Shown: positions 6,449-14,343, numbered from the stretch's first letter. The stretch is 17,936 nucleotides of DNA from an uncultured Eubacteriales bacterium (GCA_934486705.1 CAKSQS010000052.1:1-17936), one strand, 5' to 3'. Notes: a model not told the origin generated them from the letters alone. A program made the numbers and translations.

Positions 6449-8074
6449 TTAATTCCGCATTTGTTTATCAAGTCCTGCTTTTACAAGCCCCATAAACAGC
6501 GGATGCGCCTTATTCGGGCGGGATTTAAACTCGGGGTGGAACTGAACGCCCACATAGAAATCGTTCTCGGGCACTTCCACCGTTTCCACAATATGGTTAT
6601 CGGGTGAAGTACCGCTTATAACAAGCCCCTTTGCTGTCATATCGCCGCGGTAGTCGTTGTTAAATTCATAGCGGTGGCGGTGGCGCTCCTTAATTTCATC
6701 CGCCTTGTAGCATTCCGCCATTTCAGTGCCTGCCGCTATTTTGCAGGGGTACGCGCCGAGGCGCATTGTGCCGCCCTTGTTAATCTCGCTGTTTTGGTCG
6801 GGCATAAAGTCTATAACCTTGTGGTTTGAGTTTTCGTCAAACTCGCCGGAATTTGCGTCGTTAAGCCCCAAAACGCTCCTTGCAAATTCAATTACGGCTA
6901 TCTGCATACCGAGGCAGATGCCGAGGTAGGGCACATTGTTTGTTCTGGCGTAGCGCGCGGTGGAAATCATACCCTCAATTCCGCGGTTGCCGAAACCGCC
7001 GGGAACTAAAATCCCGTCGCAGCCGGCAAGGGTCTCGGCGGCGTTTTTATCGTTCACGGTTTCAGAGTCTATCCACTTTATCTGCACCCTTGCACCGTAA
7101 ACATAGCCCGCGTGGCGCAGCGCCTCGGCTACCGATAAATACGCGTCGTGCAGCTGAACATACTTGCCCACAAGCCCTATGGTAACCTTTTTGTTGCGGT
7201 TCTTAATGCGGTCGAGCATTTCGTTCCAGTCGGTCAAATCGGGCTCAACTGTGTTTATGCCGAGTTCACGGCAGACTATATCGGAAAAATGATTTTTTTC
7301 AAGCATTATGGGCGCTTCGTAAAGCACGGGAATAGTCATATTTTCAATAACGCAATCGGGCTTTACATTGCAGAAAAGGGAAATTTTCTTGAATATATTT
7401 TCTTCAAGCGGTTCATCGCAGCGCAGCACTATAATATTCGGGTTAATGCCCATGCCCTGCAATTCCTTAACCGAGTGTTGGGTAGGCTTGGTTTTATGCT
7501 CGTCCGACCCGCGCAGGAAAGGCACTAAGGTAACGTGAATGTAAAGCGAGTTTTCTCTGCCCACTTCAAGCCCAACCTGGCGTATAGCCTCTAAAAACGG
7601 CTGGCTTTCAATATCGCCCGTTGTGCCGCCTATTTCGGTTATAACCACGTCGGCATTGGTCTTTTTACCCACGGAATAAATAAACTCTTTAATTTCGTTT
7701 GTAATATGCGGTATTACCTGCACGGTTTCGCCCAAATATTCGCCGCGGCGCTCCTTATTTAAAACATTCCAGTACACCTTGCCCGTTGTAAGGTTTGAGT
7801 ATTTGTTTAAGTCCTCGTCAATAAATCTTTCATAGTGCCCGAGGTCAAGGTCGGTTTCGGCGCCGTCCTCGGTAACGTAAACCTCGCCGTGCTGATAGGG
7901 GCTCATGGTGCCGGGGTCAACATTTATATAGGGGTCGAGCTTCTGCGCCGCCACCTTTAGCCCGCGCGCCTTTAAAAGTCTGCCGAGACTGGCGGCGGTA
8001 ATGCCCTTGCCAAGCCCCGATACAACGCCGCCCGTTACAAAAATATACTTTGTTTTTTTAACCGTACCTTCCAT
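6449..8074 (-). CDS. pyrG: CTP synthase (glutamine-hydrolysing)
   Basis: A 541-residue enzyme making CTP from UTP, ATP and glutamine-derived ammonia. The N-terminal synthase domain (about 7-275) has GGVVSGLGKG (15-24, P-loop-like) and KLDPYINVDPGTMSPYQHGE (45-64). The C-terminal class I glutamine amidotransferase domain carries the nucleophile Cys387 in GICLGMQ and the His513/Glu515 dyad in QFHPEF. The length is ordinary for the family. The start has AAGGG close upstream. It sits 16 bases behind the ANTAR gene, so it is probably the third gene of the glnA operon, tying CTP formation to glutamine supply. Oddity: its last codons and stop (6449-6461 on the plus strand, TTAATTCCGCATT) match the end of the repeat at 889-924 exactly. 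Confidence 0.96.
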   Translation of the reverse strand: MEGTVKKTKYIFVTGGVVSGLGKGITAASLGRLLKARGLKVAAQKLDPYINVDPGTMSPYQHGEVYVTEDGAETDLDLGHYERFIDEDLNKYSNLTTGKVYWNVLNKERRGEYLGETVQVIPHITNEIKEFIYSVGKKTNADVVITEIGGTTGDIESQPFLEAIRQVGLEVGRENSLYIHVTLVPFLRGSDEHKTKPTQHSVKELQGMGINPNIIVLRCDEPLEENIFKKISLFCNVKPDCVIENMTIPVLYEAPIMLEKNHFSDIVCRELGINTVEPDLTDWNEMLDRIKNRNKKVTIGLVGKYVQLHDAYLSVAEALRHAGYVYGARVQIKWIDSETVNDKNAAETLAGCDGILVPGGFGNRGIEGMISTARYARTNNVPYLGICLGMQIAVIEFARSVLGLNDANSGEFDENSNHKVIDFMPDQNSEINKGGTMRLGAYPCKIAAGTEMAECYKADEIKERHRHRYEFNNDYRGDMTAKGLVISGTSPDNHIVETVEVPENDFYVGVQFHPEFKSRPNKAHPLFMGLVKAGLDKQMRN

Positions 8075-8090
8075 TTTCCCTTGCCTCTTT

Positions 8091-8678
8091 CTAATTTTCG
8101 TATGTTCTTATTATATTCTCCGCTATTTCGCCGCGCGTTGCGCAGTTATCCATAGCGGTTTTTTCTATGTATTTATGTGCTTCCTCTTCGCTCATATTGT
8201 AGCGGTCTATAAGCAGCCACTTTGCACGGTTTACAAGCCTTATTTCTTTCATTTTGGATTCAAGCTTTACCGCCCGCTTTTCAAAAGCCGATAATCGGTT
8301 GTGCGTTGCCGCGGCAAGGCGTATTGCGCTTGTAATGCTCTGCCTTGTGCCGGGGCGCGGAAATGTTAAAACGCCGTAATCCTCAACCTTGTAGCTTACC
8401 TGCTCGAGCAGCTCCGCCTTAACAAAAAGTATTACCCCCACAGAGCTGTCGGTGCAAAGGGCTTCGGCAAACTCAAGCCCGAAATCATCAGGCAGCGGGG
8501 CGTTTATTATAACCAAATCGAACTGATTTTCAAGCTGCCGCCGCTTTGCCTCGGCAATGCTTACAGCATTAGCCACGGGCGAAAACCGCAGTTTTGACAG
8601 TATATCCTGCAAGTAATCCGCAGCCTTTTGTGAGGAGGAAACTATAAGCGCGCTGAGAGTTGCTTTATCGCGGTACAC
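8091..8678 (-). CDS. ANTAR-domain RNA-binding antiterminator with degenerate receiver
   Basis: A 195-residue protein. About 1-125 has the alternating strand/helix pattern of a response-regulator receiver (LSALIVSSS, FDLVIINAPLPD, GVILFVKA, GVLTFPRP). The acidic pocket is gone (Ser at 14-16), and the phosphoacceptor Asp position reads Asn59, so phosphorylation there is not possible. A short coiled coil (about 130-150) leads to an ANTAR domain (about 150-192) with the family pattern AKWLLIDRYNMSEEEAHKYI..TAMD....EIAENII. ANTAR proteins bind paired hexaloop RNA hairpins and prevent termination. It starts with GTG; GGGGG lies 8 bases upstream. It lies 17 bases behind glnA. NitR of clostridia, a similar protein beside glnA, is a probable functional relative. 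Targets are proposed in the glnA and glnN leaders. Confidence 0.88.
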   Translation of the reverse strand: MYRDKATLSALIVSSSQKAADYLQDILSKLRFSPVANAVSIAEAKRRQLENQFDLVIINAPLPDDFGLEFAEALCTDSSVGVILFVKAELLEQVSYKVEDYGVLTFPRPGTRQSITSAIRLAAATHNRLSAFEKRAVKLESKMKEIRLVNRAKWLLIDRYNMSEEEAHKYIEKTAMDNCATRGEIAENIIRTYEN

Positions 8679-8695
8679 CCGTTAATCCCCCTTTT

Positions 8696-9898
8696 TTAAA
8701 TGCTTTCGGCGTAGCCCTCCGGCAAAACGCGTTTTATAAACTCGCTGTTTTTTGCAATATTGCGTGCCTTTTCAACCGTATCGGGTAAATTTGCAAGCGT
8801 ATCTGTAATGCTGCCGTCGGCTGTAAACAAATTACAGTTGCAGGGTGCTGCGGGCTTTAATTTCCGCTTTATTCCGTCAAGCCCCGCGTAAATTATAAGT
8901 GCGTATGCAATGTAGGGGTTAGCTGCAGGGTCGGGCGAACGCAGCTCTATACGGCGGTTGCTTTCGTTTTTAACCGCGGGTATGCGTATTAACTGCGAAC
9001 GGTTTTCGGGCGACCAGGTAACGTATTTCGGCGCTTTCTTTTCGCCGAGGCGCTTGTATGACGCCGCCACGGGGTTTAAAAACGCCGTCATTTCAACGGT
9101 GTGTTCAAGCACGCCCGCCATAAAGCTATCGGTCACGTCTTCCCCGTTTTCCGCCTTTACGGATACATTTATATGCAGCCCGTTCCCGCTCTCATGCATT
9201 AAGGGCTTGGGCGAAAAATCGGCGAAAAGCCCGTTTCTGCGAGCAATTGTCTGAACGACCGATTTAAAGGTTACCGCGTTATCGGCGGCGTTCAGCGGAG
9301 CGCTGTACCTGAAATCTATCTCATTCTGCCCCGGACCTTCCTCATGGTGGGAGCTTTCGGGGGAAATGCCCATTTCAAGCAGATTAAAGCATATCTCGCG
9401 GCGAACGTTTTCGCCCTTATCGTCGGGCGCTATATCCATATACCCCGCCCTATCAAACGGGGTGTCTGTAGGCTCGCCGTTATCGTCAAGATTAAACAGG
9501 TAAAATTCAAACTCCGCGCCGAAAAAGCAGGAAATGCCGGCTTGCCTTGCTTTTTCAACCGCCTGCATTAAAATATACCTGCCGTCCTTTTCAAAGCGAG
9601 TGCCGTCGGGGTATTTAATATCGCAGAACATTCTTACCACCCTGCCGTTGGACGGTCGCCACGGCAAAACCGAGAGCGTGGACGGGTCGGGGTGCAAAAA
9701 CAAATCGGATCTCACCACATCGCCGAAGCCCGCCACCGCAGACGCATCAAAAGATACGCCGTAGGTAAAGGCGCGCTTTAATTCGGACGGCATTATAGAA
9801 ATGTTTTTCTGCCTGCCGTGAATATCGCAGAAGGCAAGACGTATAAACTTTACGTCCTCTTCCTCAACAAAGGTCATAACCTCATCATAAGAATACAT
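8696..9898 (-). CDS. glnA: Glutamine synthetase type I, short form
   Basis: A 400-residue ATP-dependent enzyme condensing glutamate and ammonia to glutamine. The N-terminal beta-grasp contains FIRLAFCDIHGRQKNISI. The catalytic domain has GAEFEFYLF (metal-binding glutamates), GPGQNEIDFRY, GNGLHINVS (substrate histidine), and NRSQLIRIPAV followed by RRIELRSPDPAANPYIAYA. GSI enzymes usually have about 440 residues; this one stops after LPEGYAESI and lacks roughly the last 40. The position of the Bacillus feedback arginine (R62 in GFVRIEESDM) aligns with Asp60 in GFGDVVRSDL, so glutamine feedback by the Bacillus mechanism is unlikely. GGGAGG lies 7 bases before the ATG. It is first in an operon with the ANTAR gene and pyrG and divergent from glnN. 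Confidence 0.92.
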   Translation of the reverse strand: MYSYDEVMTFVEEEDVKFIRLAFCDIHGRQKNISIMPSELKRAFTYGVSFDASAVAGFGDVVRSDLFLHPDPSTLSVLPWRPSNGRVVRMFCDIKYPDGTRFEKDGRYILMQAVEKARQAGISCFFGAEFEFYLFNLDDNGEPTDTPFDRAGYMDIAPDDKGENVRREICFNLLEMGISPESSHHEEGPGQNEIDFRYSAPLNAADNAVTFKSVVQTIARRNGLFADFSPKPLMHESGNGLHINVSVKAENGEDVTDSFMAGVLEHTVEMTAFLNPVAASYKRLGEKKAPKYVTWSPENRSQLIRIPAVKNESNRRIELRSPDPAANPYIAYALIIYAGLDGIKRKLKPAAPCNCNLFTADGSITDTLANLPDTVEKARNIAKNSEFIKRVLPEGYAESI

Positions 9899-9921
9899 TG
9901 CCGTTCCTCCCTGTAATTCAA

Positions 9922-9985
9922 AACGGTGTCCGCCGATGCCTTAAAGGGGACAAAAGCCCCCTGACATCACCGAACACCGTTGCTC
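9922..9985 (-). promoter_or_regulatory. glnA leader: long hairpin overlapping an AAYGRY hexaloop
   Basis: On the minus strand, AACGGTGT (9981-9974) pairs perfectly with ACACCGTT (9929-9922). The stem extends inward through TCGGTGATG/CATCGGCGG with one mismatch and wobble pairs, and a GGGG/CCCC hairpin is enclosed. An alternative small hairpin, GAGC-AACGGU-GUUC (9985-9972), has a six-base loop with A1 and G4 and uses the same bases as the 5' arm of the long stem. The two folds are mutually exclusive. The T run after the long stem is short (TTTT), so it may be a weak terminator or a block near the ribosome site. Confidence 0.6.
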
Positions 9986-10010
9986 TGTGTCATATAAATA
10001 ATATACGATT

Positions 10011-10039
10011 ATTATAATATTTCATTGCGGAGTTGTCAA
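10011..10039 (-). promoter_or_regulatory. Promoter of glnA, TTGACA-17-TATAAT
   Basis: On the minus strand, TTGACA (10039-10034) and TATAAT (10016-10011) are perfect hexamers with a 17-base spacer. Transcription should start near 10004, giving a leader of about 106 bases that contains the hairpins at 9922-9985. Such a strong promoter with a structured leader suggests control after initiation. Confidence 0.9.
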
Positions 10040-10202
10040 GTGTTCCGTTTTCAAATATTTTCCGAAATTCAACCTGTTTCGAGCTTATTTTTTGTGTTCT
10101 TTGAGCAATATGCTAATTTAATTAAGTTATTTCGGAATTTACTTTATAAAATTTTGCAAAATGTGCGAGATACGTTAAATTGTGCTTTGTTGAAAATTTT
10201 GC

Positions 10203-10231
10203 TTGACAAGCGGAATGCACGGCGTTATAAT
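10203..10231 (+). promoter_or_regulatory. Promoter of the glnN operon, TTGACA-17-TATAAT
   Basis: TTGACA (10203-10208), 17 bases, TATAAT (10226-10231), all consensus. The start is expected near 10238, only a few bases before the first hairpin arm at 10241, so nearly the entire 177-base leader is structured. Confidence 0.9.
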
Positions 10232-10240
10232 AAGCGCAAT

Positions 10241-10296
10241 GAAACGGCAATGACGTCGGTAATTCAGTTTACCTGTCTGCCGTTTCTTTATTTTTT
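10241..10296 (+). terminator. glnN leader terminator 1 with overlapping hexaloop hairpin
   Basis: GAAACGGCA (10241-10249) pairs perfectly with TGCCGTTTC (10278-10286); inner pairs are GAC/GTC and GGTAA/TTACC. It is followed by TTTATTTTTT (10287-10296), giving a convincing intrinsic terminator right after the transcription start. An alternative hairpin CGGC-AAUGAC-GUCG (10245-10258) has a hexaloop with A1 and G4 and takes up part of the 5' arm, so forming it would disrupt the terminator. The neighbouring GUAA-UUCAGU-UUAC hairpin (10259-10272) also has six loop bases but not A1/G4. Confidence 0.75.
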
Positions 10297-10308
10297 AAAT
10301 ACGGTATT

Positions 10309-10385
10309 AAAAGGCGGCAACGGCGTCGCAAAAGGGATATTATCTACCTCGTTCCCTTTTATACACGCCGCTGCCGCCTTTTATT
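10309..10385 (+). terminator. glnN leader terminator-like hairpin 2 with hexaloop hairpin
   Basis: AAAAGGCGGCA (10309-10319) pairs perfectly with TGCCGCCTTTT (10372-10382). After one mismatch CGGCG (10321-10325) pairs with CGCCG (10366-10370). The enclosed AAAAGGGA/TCCCTTTT (10330-10337/10353-10360) forms its own hairpin. The tail TTTTATT is modest, so termination may be partial. The alternative hairpin GCGGC-AACGGC-GUCGC (10314-10329) has an A1/G4 hexaloop and competes for the 5' arm, repeating the arrangement of terminator 1. Confidence 0.68.
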
Positions 10386-10414
10386 ATCACAAATTTTGAA
10401 AGGAACGATCGGTT

Positions 10415-12505
10415 ATGAGTTCAATCAACGAAATTTTTGCAAGCAACGTATTTAATGACAGCGTAATGCAGCAGCGCCTGCCCAAAGAAACATATAAGGC
10501 GCTCCAGCGCACCATAAAGGACGGTCGTTCCCTTGACCCGAACGCCGCAACCGTGGTTGCAAACGCTATGAAGGACTGGGCAATTGAAAAGGGCGCTACC
10601 CACTTTACCCACTGGTTTCAGCCGCTTTCGGGTTTATCCGCCGAAAAGCACGATAGCTTTATCTCCCCCACTAAGGATGGCAAGGTTATAATGGAGTTTT
10701 CCGGCAAGGAGTTAATTCAGGGCGAGCCTGACGCCTCCTCCTTCCCGTCGGGCGGTCTTCGCGCCACGTTTGAGGCAAGGGGCTACACCGCGTGGGACCC
10801 GACCTCATATGCCTTTATTAAGGACGGCGTGCTTTGCATTCCTACGGCGTTCTGCTCCTACGGCGGCGAGGCGCTCGATAAGAAAACGCCTTTACTTCGC
10901 AGTATGCAGGCAATAAACAAGCAGGCATTAAGGGTTTTAAAGCTTTTCGGAAAAACGGACGTTAAGTCGGTTAAAACGACGGTTGGTCCTGAGCAGGAGT
11001 ATTTCCTTATAGACGAAGATGTTTACAACAAGCGCAAGGACCTTATATATACGGGTCGTACCCTTTTCGGCGCAAAGCCGCCTAAGGGGCAGGAGCTTGA
11101 AGACCACTATTTCGGAATTATAAAGCCGCGCGTTCAGGCGTTTATGAAGGAGCTGAACGACGAGCTTTGGAAATTGGGTATTCTTGCCAAAACCGAGCAT
11201 AACGAGGTTGCGCCCGCGCAGCACGAATTAGCGCCGATATTCACCACCACCAACATTGCGGCGGATCACAACCAGCTGACAATGGAAATTATGCAAAAGG
11301 TAGCCAAAAAGCACCATATGGTATGCCTGCTGCACGAAAAGCCCTTTGCGGGAGTAAACGGCAGCGGTAAGCACAACAACTGGTCGCTTACAACCGATAC
11401 GGGCGTAAACCTTTTAAACCCGGGCGACACGCCGTATGAAAACGCGCAGTTCTTAACCTTCCTTTGCGCGGTTATAAAGGCGGTTGACGAATACCAGGAT
11501 ATGTTGAGAGTATCGGTAGCCTCCGCCGGAAACGACCACAGACTCGGCGCAAACGAGGCGCCCCCCGCGGTAGTTTCAATGTTCCTCGGTACAGAGCTTA
11601 CCGACGTTTTAAAGGCGATTGAAAAGGATGAGCCCTACGGCGGCAAGGAAAAGGAAATTCTTAAAATAGGCGTTCACACGCTGCCTAAGTTCCCCAAAGA
11701 CACTACCGACCGCAACAGAACCTCGCCCTTTGCGTTTACGGGCAATAAGTTTGAGTTCAGAATGCTCGGTTCTTCTTCTTCCGTTTCCTGCACAAACGTT
11801 GTGCTTAACACCGCGGTTGCAGAGGAGTTAAAGCAGTTTGCCGATGAGCTTGAGGGCGCGGCTAACTTTGAAGAGGCTTTGCACGAGCTTATTAAGAAGA
11901 CAATTACCGACCACAAGCGCATTATATTCAACGGCAACGGCTATGACGACGCATGGATTGCCGAGGCTGAAAAGCGCGGACTTTTGAACCTGCGCTCAAC
12001 CCCCGAGTGCCTGCCGTATTCTCTGCATGAAAAGAATATGAAGCTCTTTATTTCGCACAAGGTTTATTCCGAAACCGAAATGCGCGCAAGGTATGAAATT
12101 CTTTCGGAGAACTACTGCAAGATAATCAACATTGAGGCGCTTACAATGATAGATATGGCGAAAAAGGATATTTTGCCTGCGGTGAGCAAGTATTCGCACG
12201 AATTATCCGATACGGTCATTGCAAAGGCAGCCTGCGGCGATATAGAGTCAGGCTATGAAAAAGAGCTTTTGGCAAAGGTAAGCAAGCTTAACGCAGCGGC
12301 GTATAAAAAGACCGAAAGGTTAGAGCAGGCGGTATTAAAGGCTAAAGAAATAAGCGAAACGCAGGAGCTTTCAATGTATTATAAGGACGCGGTTTTCGCC
12401 GCCATGAGCGAGCTTAGGATTACCGTAGACGAGCTTGAAACCATGGTTCCGGCAGACATCTGGCCTTATCCTTCCTACGGTGATATGCTTTTCAGCGTAA
12501 AATAA
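10415..12505 (+). CDS. glnN: Glutamine synthetase type III
   Basis: A 696-residue enzyme with the same ATP-dependent glutamine-forming reaction as GlnA, in the large GSIII form (about 700 residues, typical of Bacteroides, ruminococci and cyanobacteria). Visible segments: LPKETYKAL and a specific N-terminal region, GSIII-type FPSGGLRATFEARGYTAWDP (110-129), GPEQEYFL (191-198, metal ligands), EHNEVAPAQHELAP (261-274), HEKPFAGVNGSGKHNNWSL (307-325, substrate site), then RMLGSSSS and the helical C-terminal extension. AAAGGA lies 10 bases before the ATG. Two terminator-like hairpins precede it, so expression is probably governed by antitermination. First of four genes (amt, asnB, dapL follow); 35 bases separate it from the transporter gene. 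Confidence 0.96.
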   Translation: MSSINEIFASNVFNDSVMQQRLPKETYKALQRTIKDGRSLDPNAATVVANAMKDWAIEKGATHFTHWFQPLSGLSAEKHDSFISPTKDGKVIMEFSGKELIQGEPDASSFPSGGLRATFEARGYTAWDPTSYAFIKDGVLCIPTAFCSYGGEALDKKTPLLRSMQAINKQALRVLKLFGKTDVKSVKTTVGPEQEYFLIDEDVYNKRKDLIYTGRTLFGAKPPKGQELEDHYFGIIKPRVQAFMKELNDELWKLGILAKTEHNEVAPAQHELAPIFTTTNIAADHNQLTMEIMQKVAKKHHMVCLLHEKPFAGVNGSGKHNNWSLTTDTGVNLLNPGDTPYENAQFLTFLCAVIKAVDEYQDMLRVSVASAGNDHRLGANEAPPAVVSMFLGTELTDVLKAIEKDEPYGGKEKEILKIGVHTLPKFPKDTTDRNRTSPFAFTGNKFEFRMLGSSSSVSCTNVVLNTAVAEELKQFADELEGAANFEEALHELIKKTITDHKRIIFNGNGYDDAWIAEAEKRGLLNLRSTPECLPYSLHEKNMKLFISHKVYSETEMRARYEILSENYCKIINIEALTMIDMAKKDILPAVSKYSHELSDTVIAKAACGDIESGYEKELLAKVSKLNAAAYKKTERLEQAVLKAKEISETQELSMYYKDAVFAAMSELRITVDELETMVPADIWPYPSYGDMLFSVK

Positions 12506-12540
12506 AAAGAAATTTTTAAGATTTTAAGGGATGATTTTTT

Positions 12541-14331
12541 ATGAGTCAAGCAATATATGACGCTATACACAGCGAAGTATACGGCGTGTGGTTTTTAATC
12601 GGCGCGGCGTTTGTATTCTGGATGCAGGCGGGCTTTGCAATGGTAGAGACGGGCTTTACCAGAGCAAAGAACGCCGGAAATATACTGATGAAGAACCTTA
12701 TGGACTTCTGCATCGGTACGGTAATGTTTATTCTTATCGGCTTCGGTATTTTCTTAGGTGAAGACCTTGTGGGAATTATAGGTAAACCGGGGTTTGACAT
12801 TTTCACCGATTACGCGCATTTCGACTGGGCAAACTTCGTTTTCAACCTTGTGTTCTGCGCCACCACCGCAACAATAGTTTCGGGGTCTATGGCGGAAAGA
12901 ACGAAATTCCTTTCCTACTGCGTTTATTCGGCGGTTATCTCGGCGGTTATTTACCCGGTTGAAGCACACTGGACCTGGGGCGGCGGCTGGCTGGCACAGC
13001 TCGGTTTTCACGATTTTGCAGGTTCAAACTGCATACATATGGTCGGCGGTATATGCGCATTGATAGGCGCGGCTATGGTAGGTCCGCGTATAGGTAAATT
13101 TAACCGCGATAAAAACGGCAAGGTCAAAAAGGTAAACGCGTTCCCCGGGCACAACCTGCCCATAGGCTGCCTCGGCGTGTTCATTCTCTGGCTCGGCTGG
13201 TACGGCTTTAACGGCGCGGCGGCAACCTCAATTGAAGAAATGGGTTCTATATTCGTTACCACCACAATTGCTCCGTCGGTTGCAACGGTTGTTGCTATGA
13301 TATTCACCTGGATTAAATACGGTAAGCCCGATGTTTCAATGTGCTTAAACGCTTCCCTTGCGGGTCTTGTTGCCATAACCGCCCCGTGCGATGTGTGCGA
13401 TGCGTTCGGCGCAATAGTAATAGGCGCGGTTTCGGGGGTTTTGGTTGTATTCGGCGTTTGGTTTCTTGATTACAAGCTCCACGTGGACGACCCCGTGGGC
13501 GCGGTTGCGGTTCACTTCTGCAACGGTATTTGGGGCACTATTTCGGTTGGCTTGTTTGCTACCAAGTCCGCTCCCGCATTTGCCCGCGGCATAGGCGACG
13601 GCGTTACTTTCGGCGCTAACCAAATTGCGGGCGAGGGTCTTTTCTACGGCGGCGGATTTAAGCAATTGGGTCTTCAATTGCTCGGTATGTTATCAACAGC
13701 TGCATGGACGGCCGTTACAATCACTCTTTCGTTCCTTGTAATAAAGAAGATATTCGGTCTGCGTGTTTCGCGTGAAGAGGAAATGGAAGGACTGGACGTT
13801 AAGGAACACGGCTTACAGAGCGCGTATGCGGGCATTGCAATGCTCCCCGAATATATAGACGAGGGCGAAGAAGCAACCGTGGTTACGGGTGATACACCTG
13901 TTGCCGAGGCGGTTGAGGTTAAAGAAATGCCCAAGGTTGCGGCGGACGTACCCGCAAGGGCGGACGGACAGAAGATTACAAAGGTTGAAATTGTCTGCAA
14001 GGAGTCCCGCCTTGAAAGCCTTAAAAACGCAATGGTAGGCATTGGCATTACGGGTATGACCGTAAGCCACGTAATGGGCTGCGGCGTGCAGAAGGGTCAG
14101 CCCGAATATTACCGCGGCGCTTTGGTTGAAACCTCGCTCTTACCTAAAATTCAGGTTGATATAGTTGTGGCAAAAGTTCCCGTATCGCTTGTTATAGCAA
14201 CCGCTAAAAAGGTGCTTTACACAGGTCACATAGGCGACGGTAAGATATTCGTTTATGACGTTGAAAACGTTGTAAAGGTTCGCACCGGTGAAGAAGGCTA
14301 CGACGCATTGCAGGATATTGAGCAGTATTAA
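12541..14331 (+). CDS. amt: Ammonium transporter fused to a C-terminal PII domain
   Basis: A 596-residue fusion. Residues 1-405 are an Amt channel with about eleven membrane helices: MVETGFTRAKN (34-44), SGSMAER (114-120), YPVEAHWTWGGGW (138-150), and pore histidines H166 (CIHMVGG) and H325 (VAVHFCNGIWG). The Amt tail EEEMEGLDVKEHGLQSAY (412-429) follows. After an acidic, Ala/Val/Pro-rich linker (about 435-478) comes a whole PII signalling domain (479-595), with T-loop QKGQPEYYRG (517-526) and TGHIGDGKIFV (561-571, nucleotide/2-oxoglutarate region). PII normally plugs Amt when nitrogen is plentiful; here the regulator is covalently attached. The uridylylation tyrosine Tyr51 aligns with Val529, so control is probably by ligands only. 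Same operon as glnN; AAGGGA precedes the ATG. Confidence 0.95.
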   Translation: MSQAIYDAIHSEVYGVWFLIGAAFVFWMQAGFAMVETGFTRAKNAGNILMKNLMDFCIGTVMFILIGFGIFLGEDLVGIIGKPGFDIFTDYAHFDWANFVFNLVFCATTATIVSGSMAERTKFLSYCVYSAVISAVIYPVEAHWTWGGGWLAQLGFHDFAGSNCIHMVGGICALIGAAMVGPRIGKFNRDKNGKVKKVNAFPGHNLPIGCLGVFILWLGWYGFNGAAATSIEEMGSIFVTTTIAPSVATVVAMIFTWIKYGKPDVSMCLNASLAGLVAITAPCDVCDAFGAIVIGAVSGVLVVFGVWFLDYKLHVDDPVGAVAVHFCNGIWGTISVGLFATKSAPAFARGIGDGVTFGANQIAGEGLFYGGGFKQLGLQLLGMLSTAAWTAVTITLSFLVIKKIFGLRVSREEEMEGLDVKEHGLQSAYAGIAMLPEYIDEGEEATVVTGDTPVAEAVEVKEMPKVAADVPARADGQKITKVEIVCKESRLESLKNAMVGIGITGMTVSHVMGCGVQKGQPEYYRGALVETSLLPKIQVDIVVAKVPVSLVIATAKKVLYTGHIGDGKIFVYDVENVVKVRTGEEGYDALQDIEQY

Positions 14332-14343
14332 AAAAGCATAAGA

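Larger units (their letters stand above)
9899..10414. other. Divergent control region between glnA and glnN
   Basis: A 516-base gap without a credible gene. From left to right it holds the glnA leader with a long hairpin (9922-9981), the glnA promoter (10011-10039), about 160 bases of AT-rich DNA with no motif I recognise (10040-10202), the glnN promoter (10203-10231), and the glnN leader with two successive terminator-like hairpins (10241-10296, 10309-10385). One frame (10025-10399) is open across it but has no ribosome site and crosses both terminators, so it is not called. Confidence 0.85.

Noticed and set aside
10025..10399. 124-aa plus-strand open frame between glnA and glnN
   Set aside because: It crosses the glnN promoter and two terminator-like hairpins and has no ribosome site or plausible protein composition.
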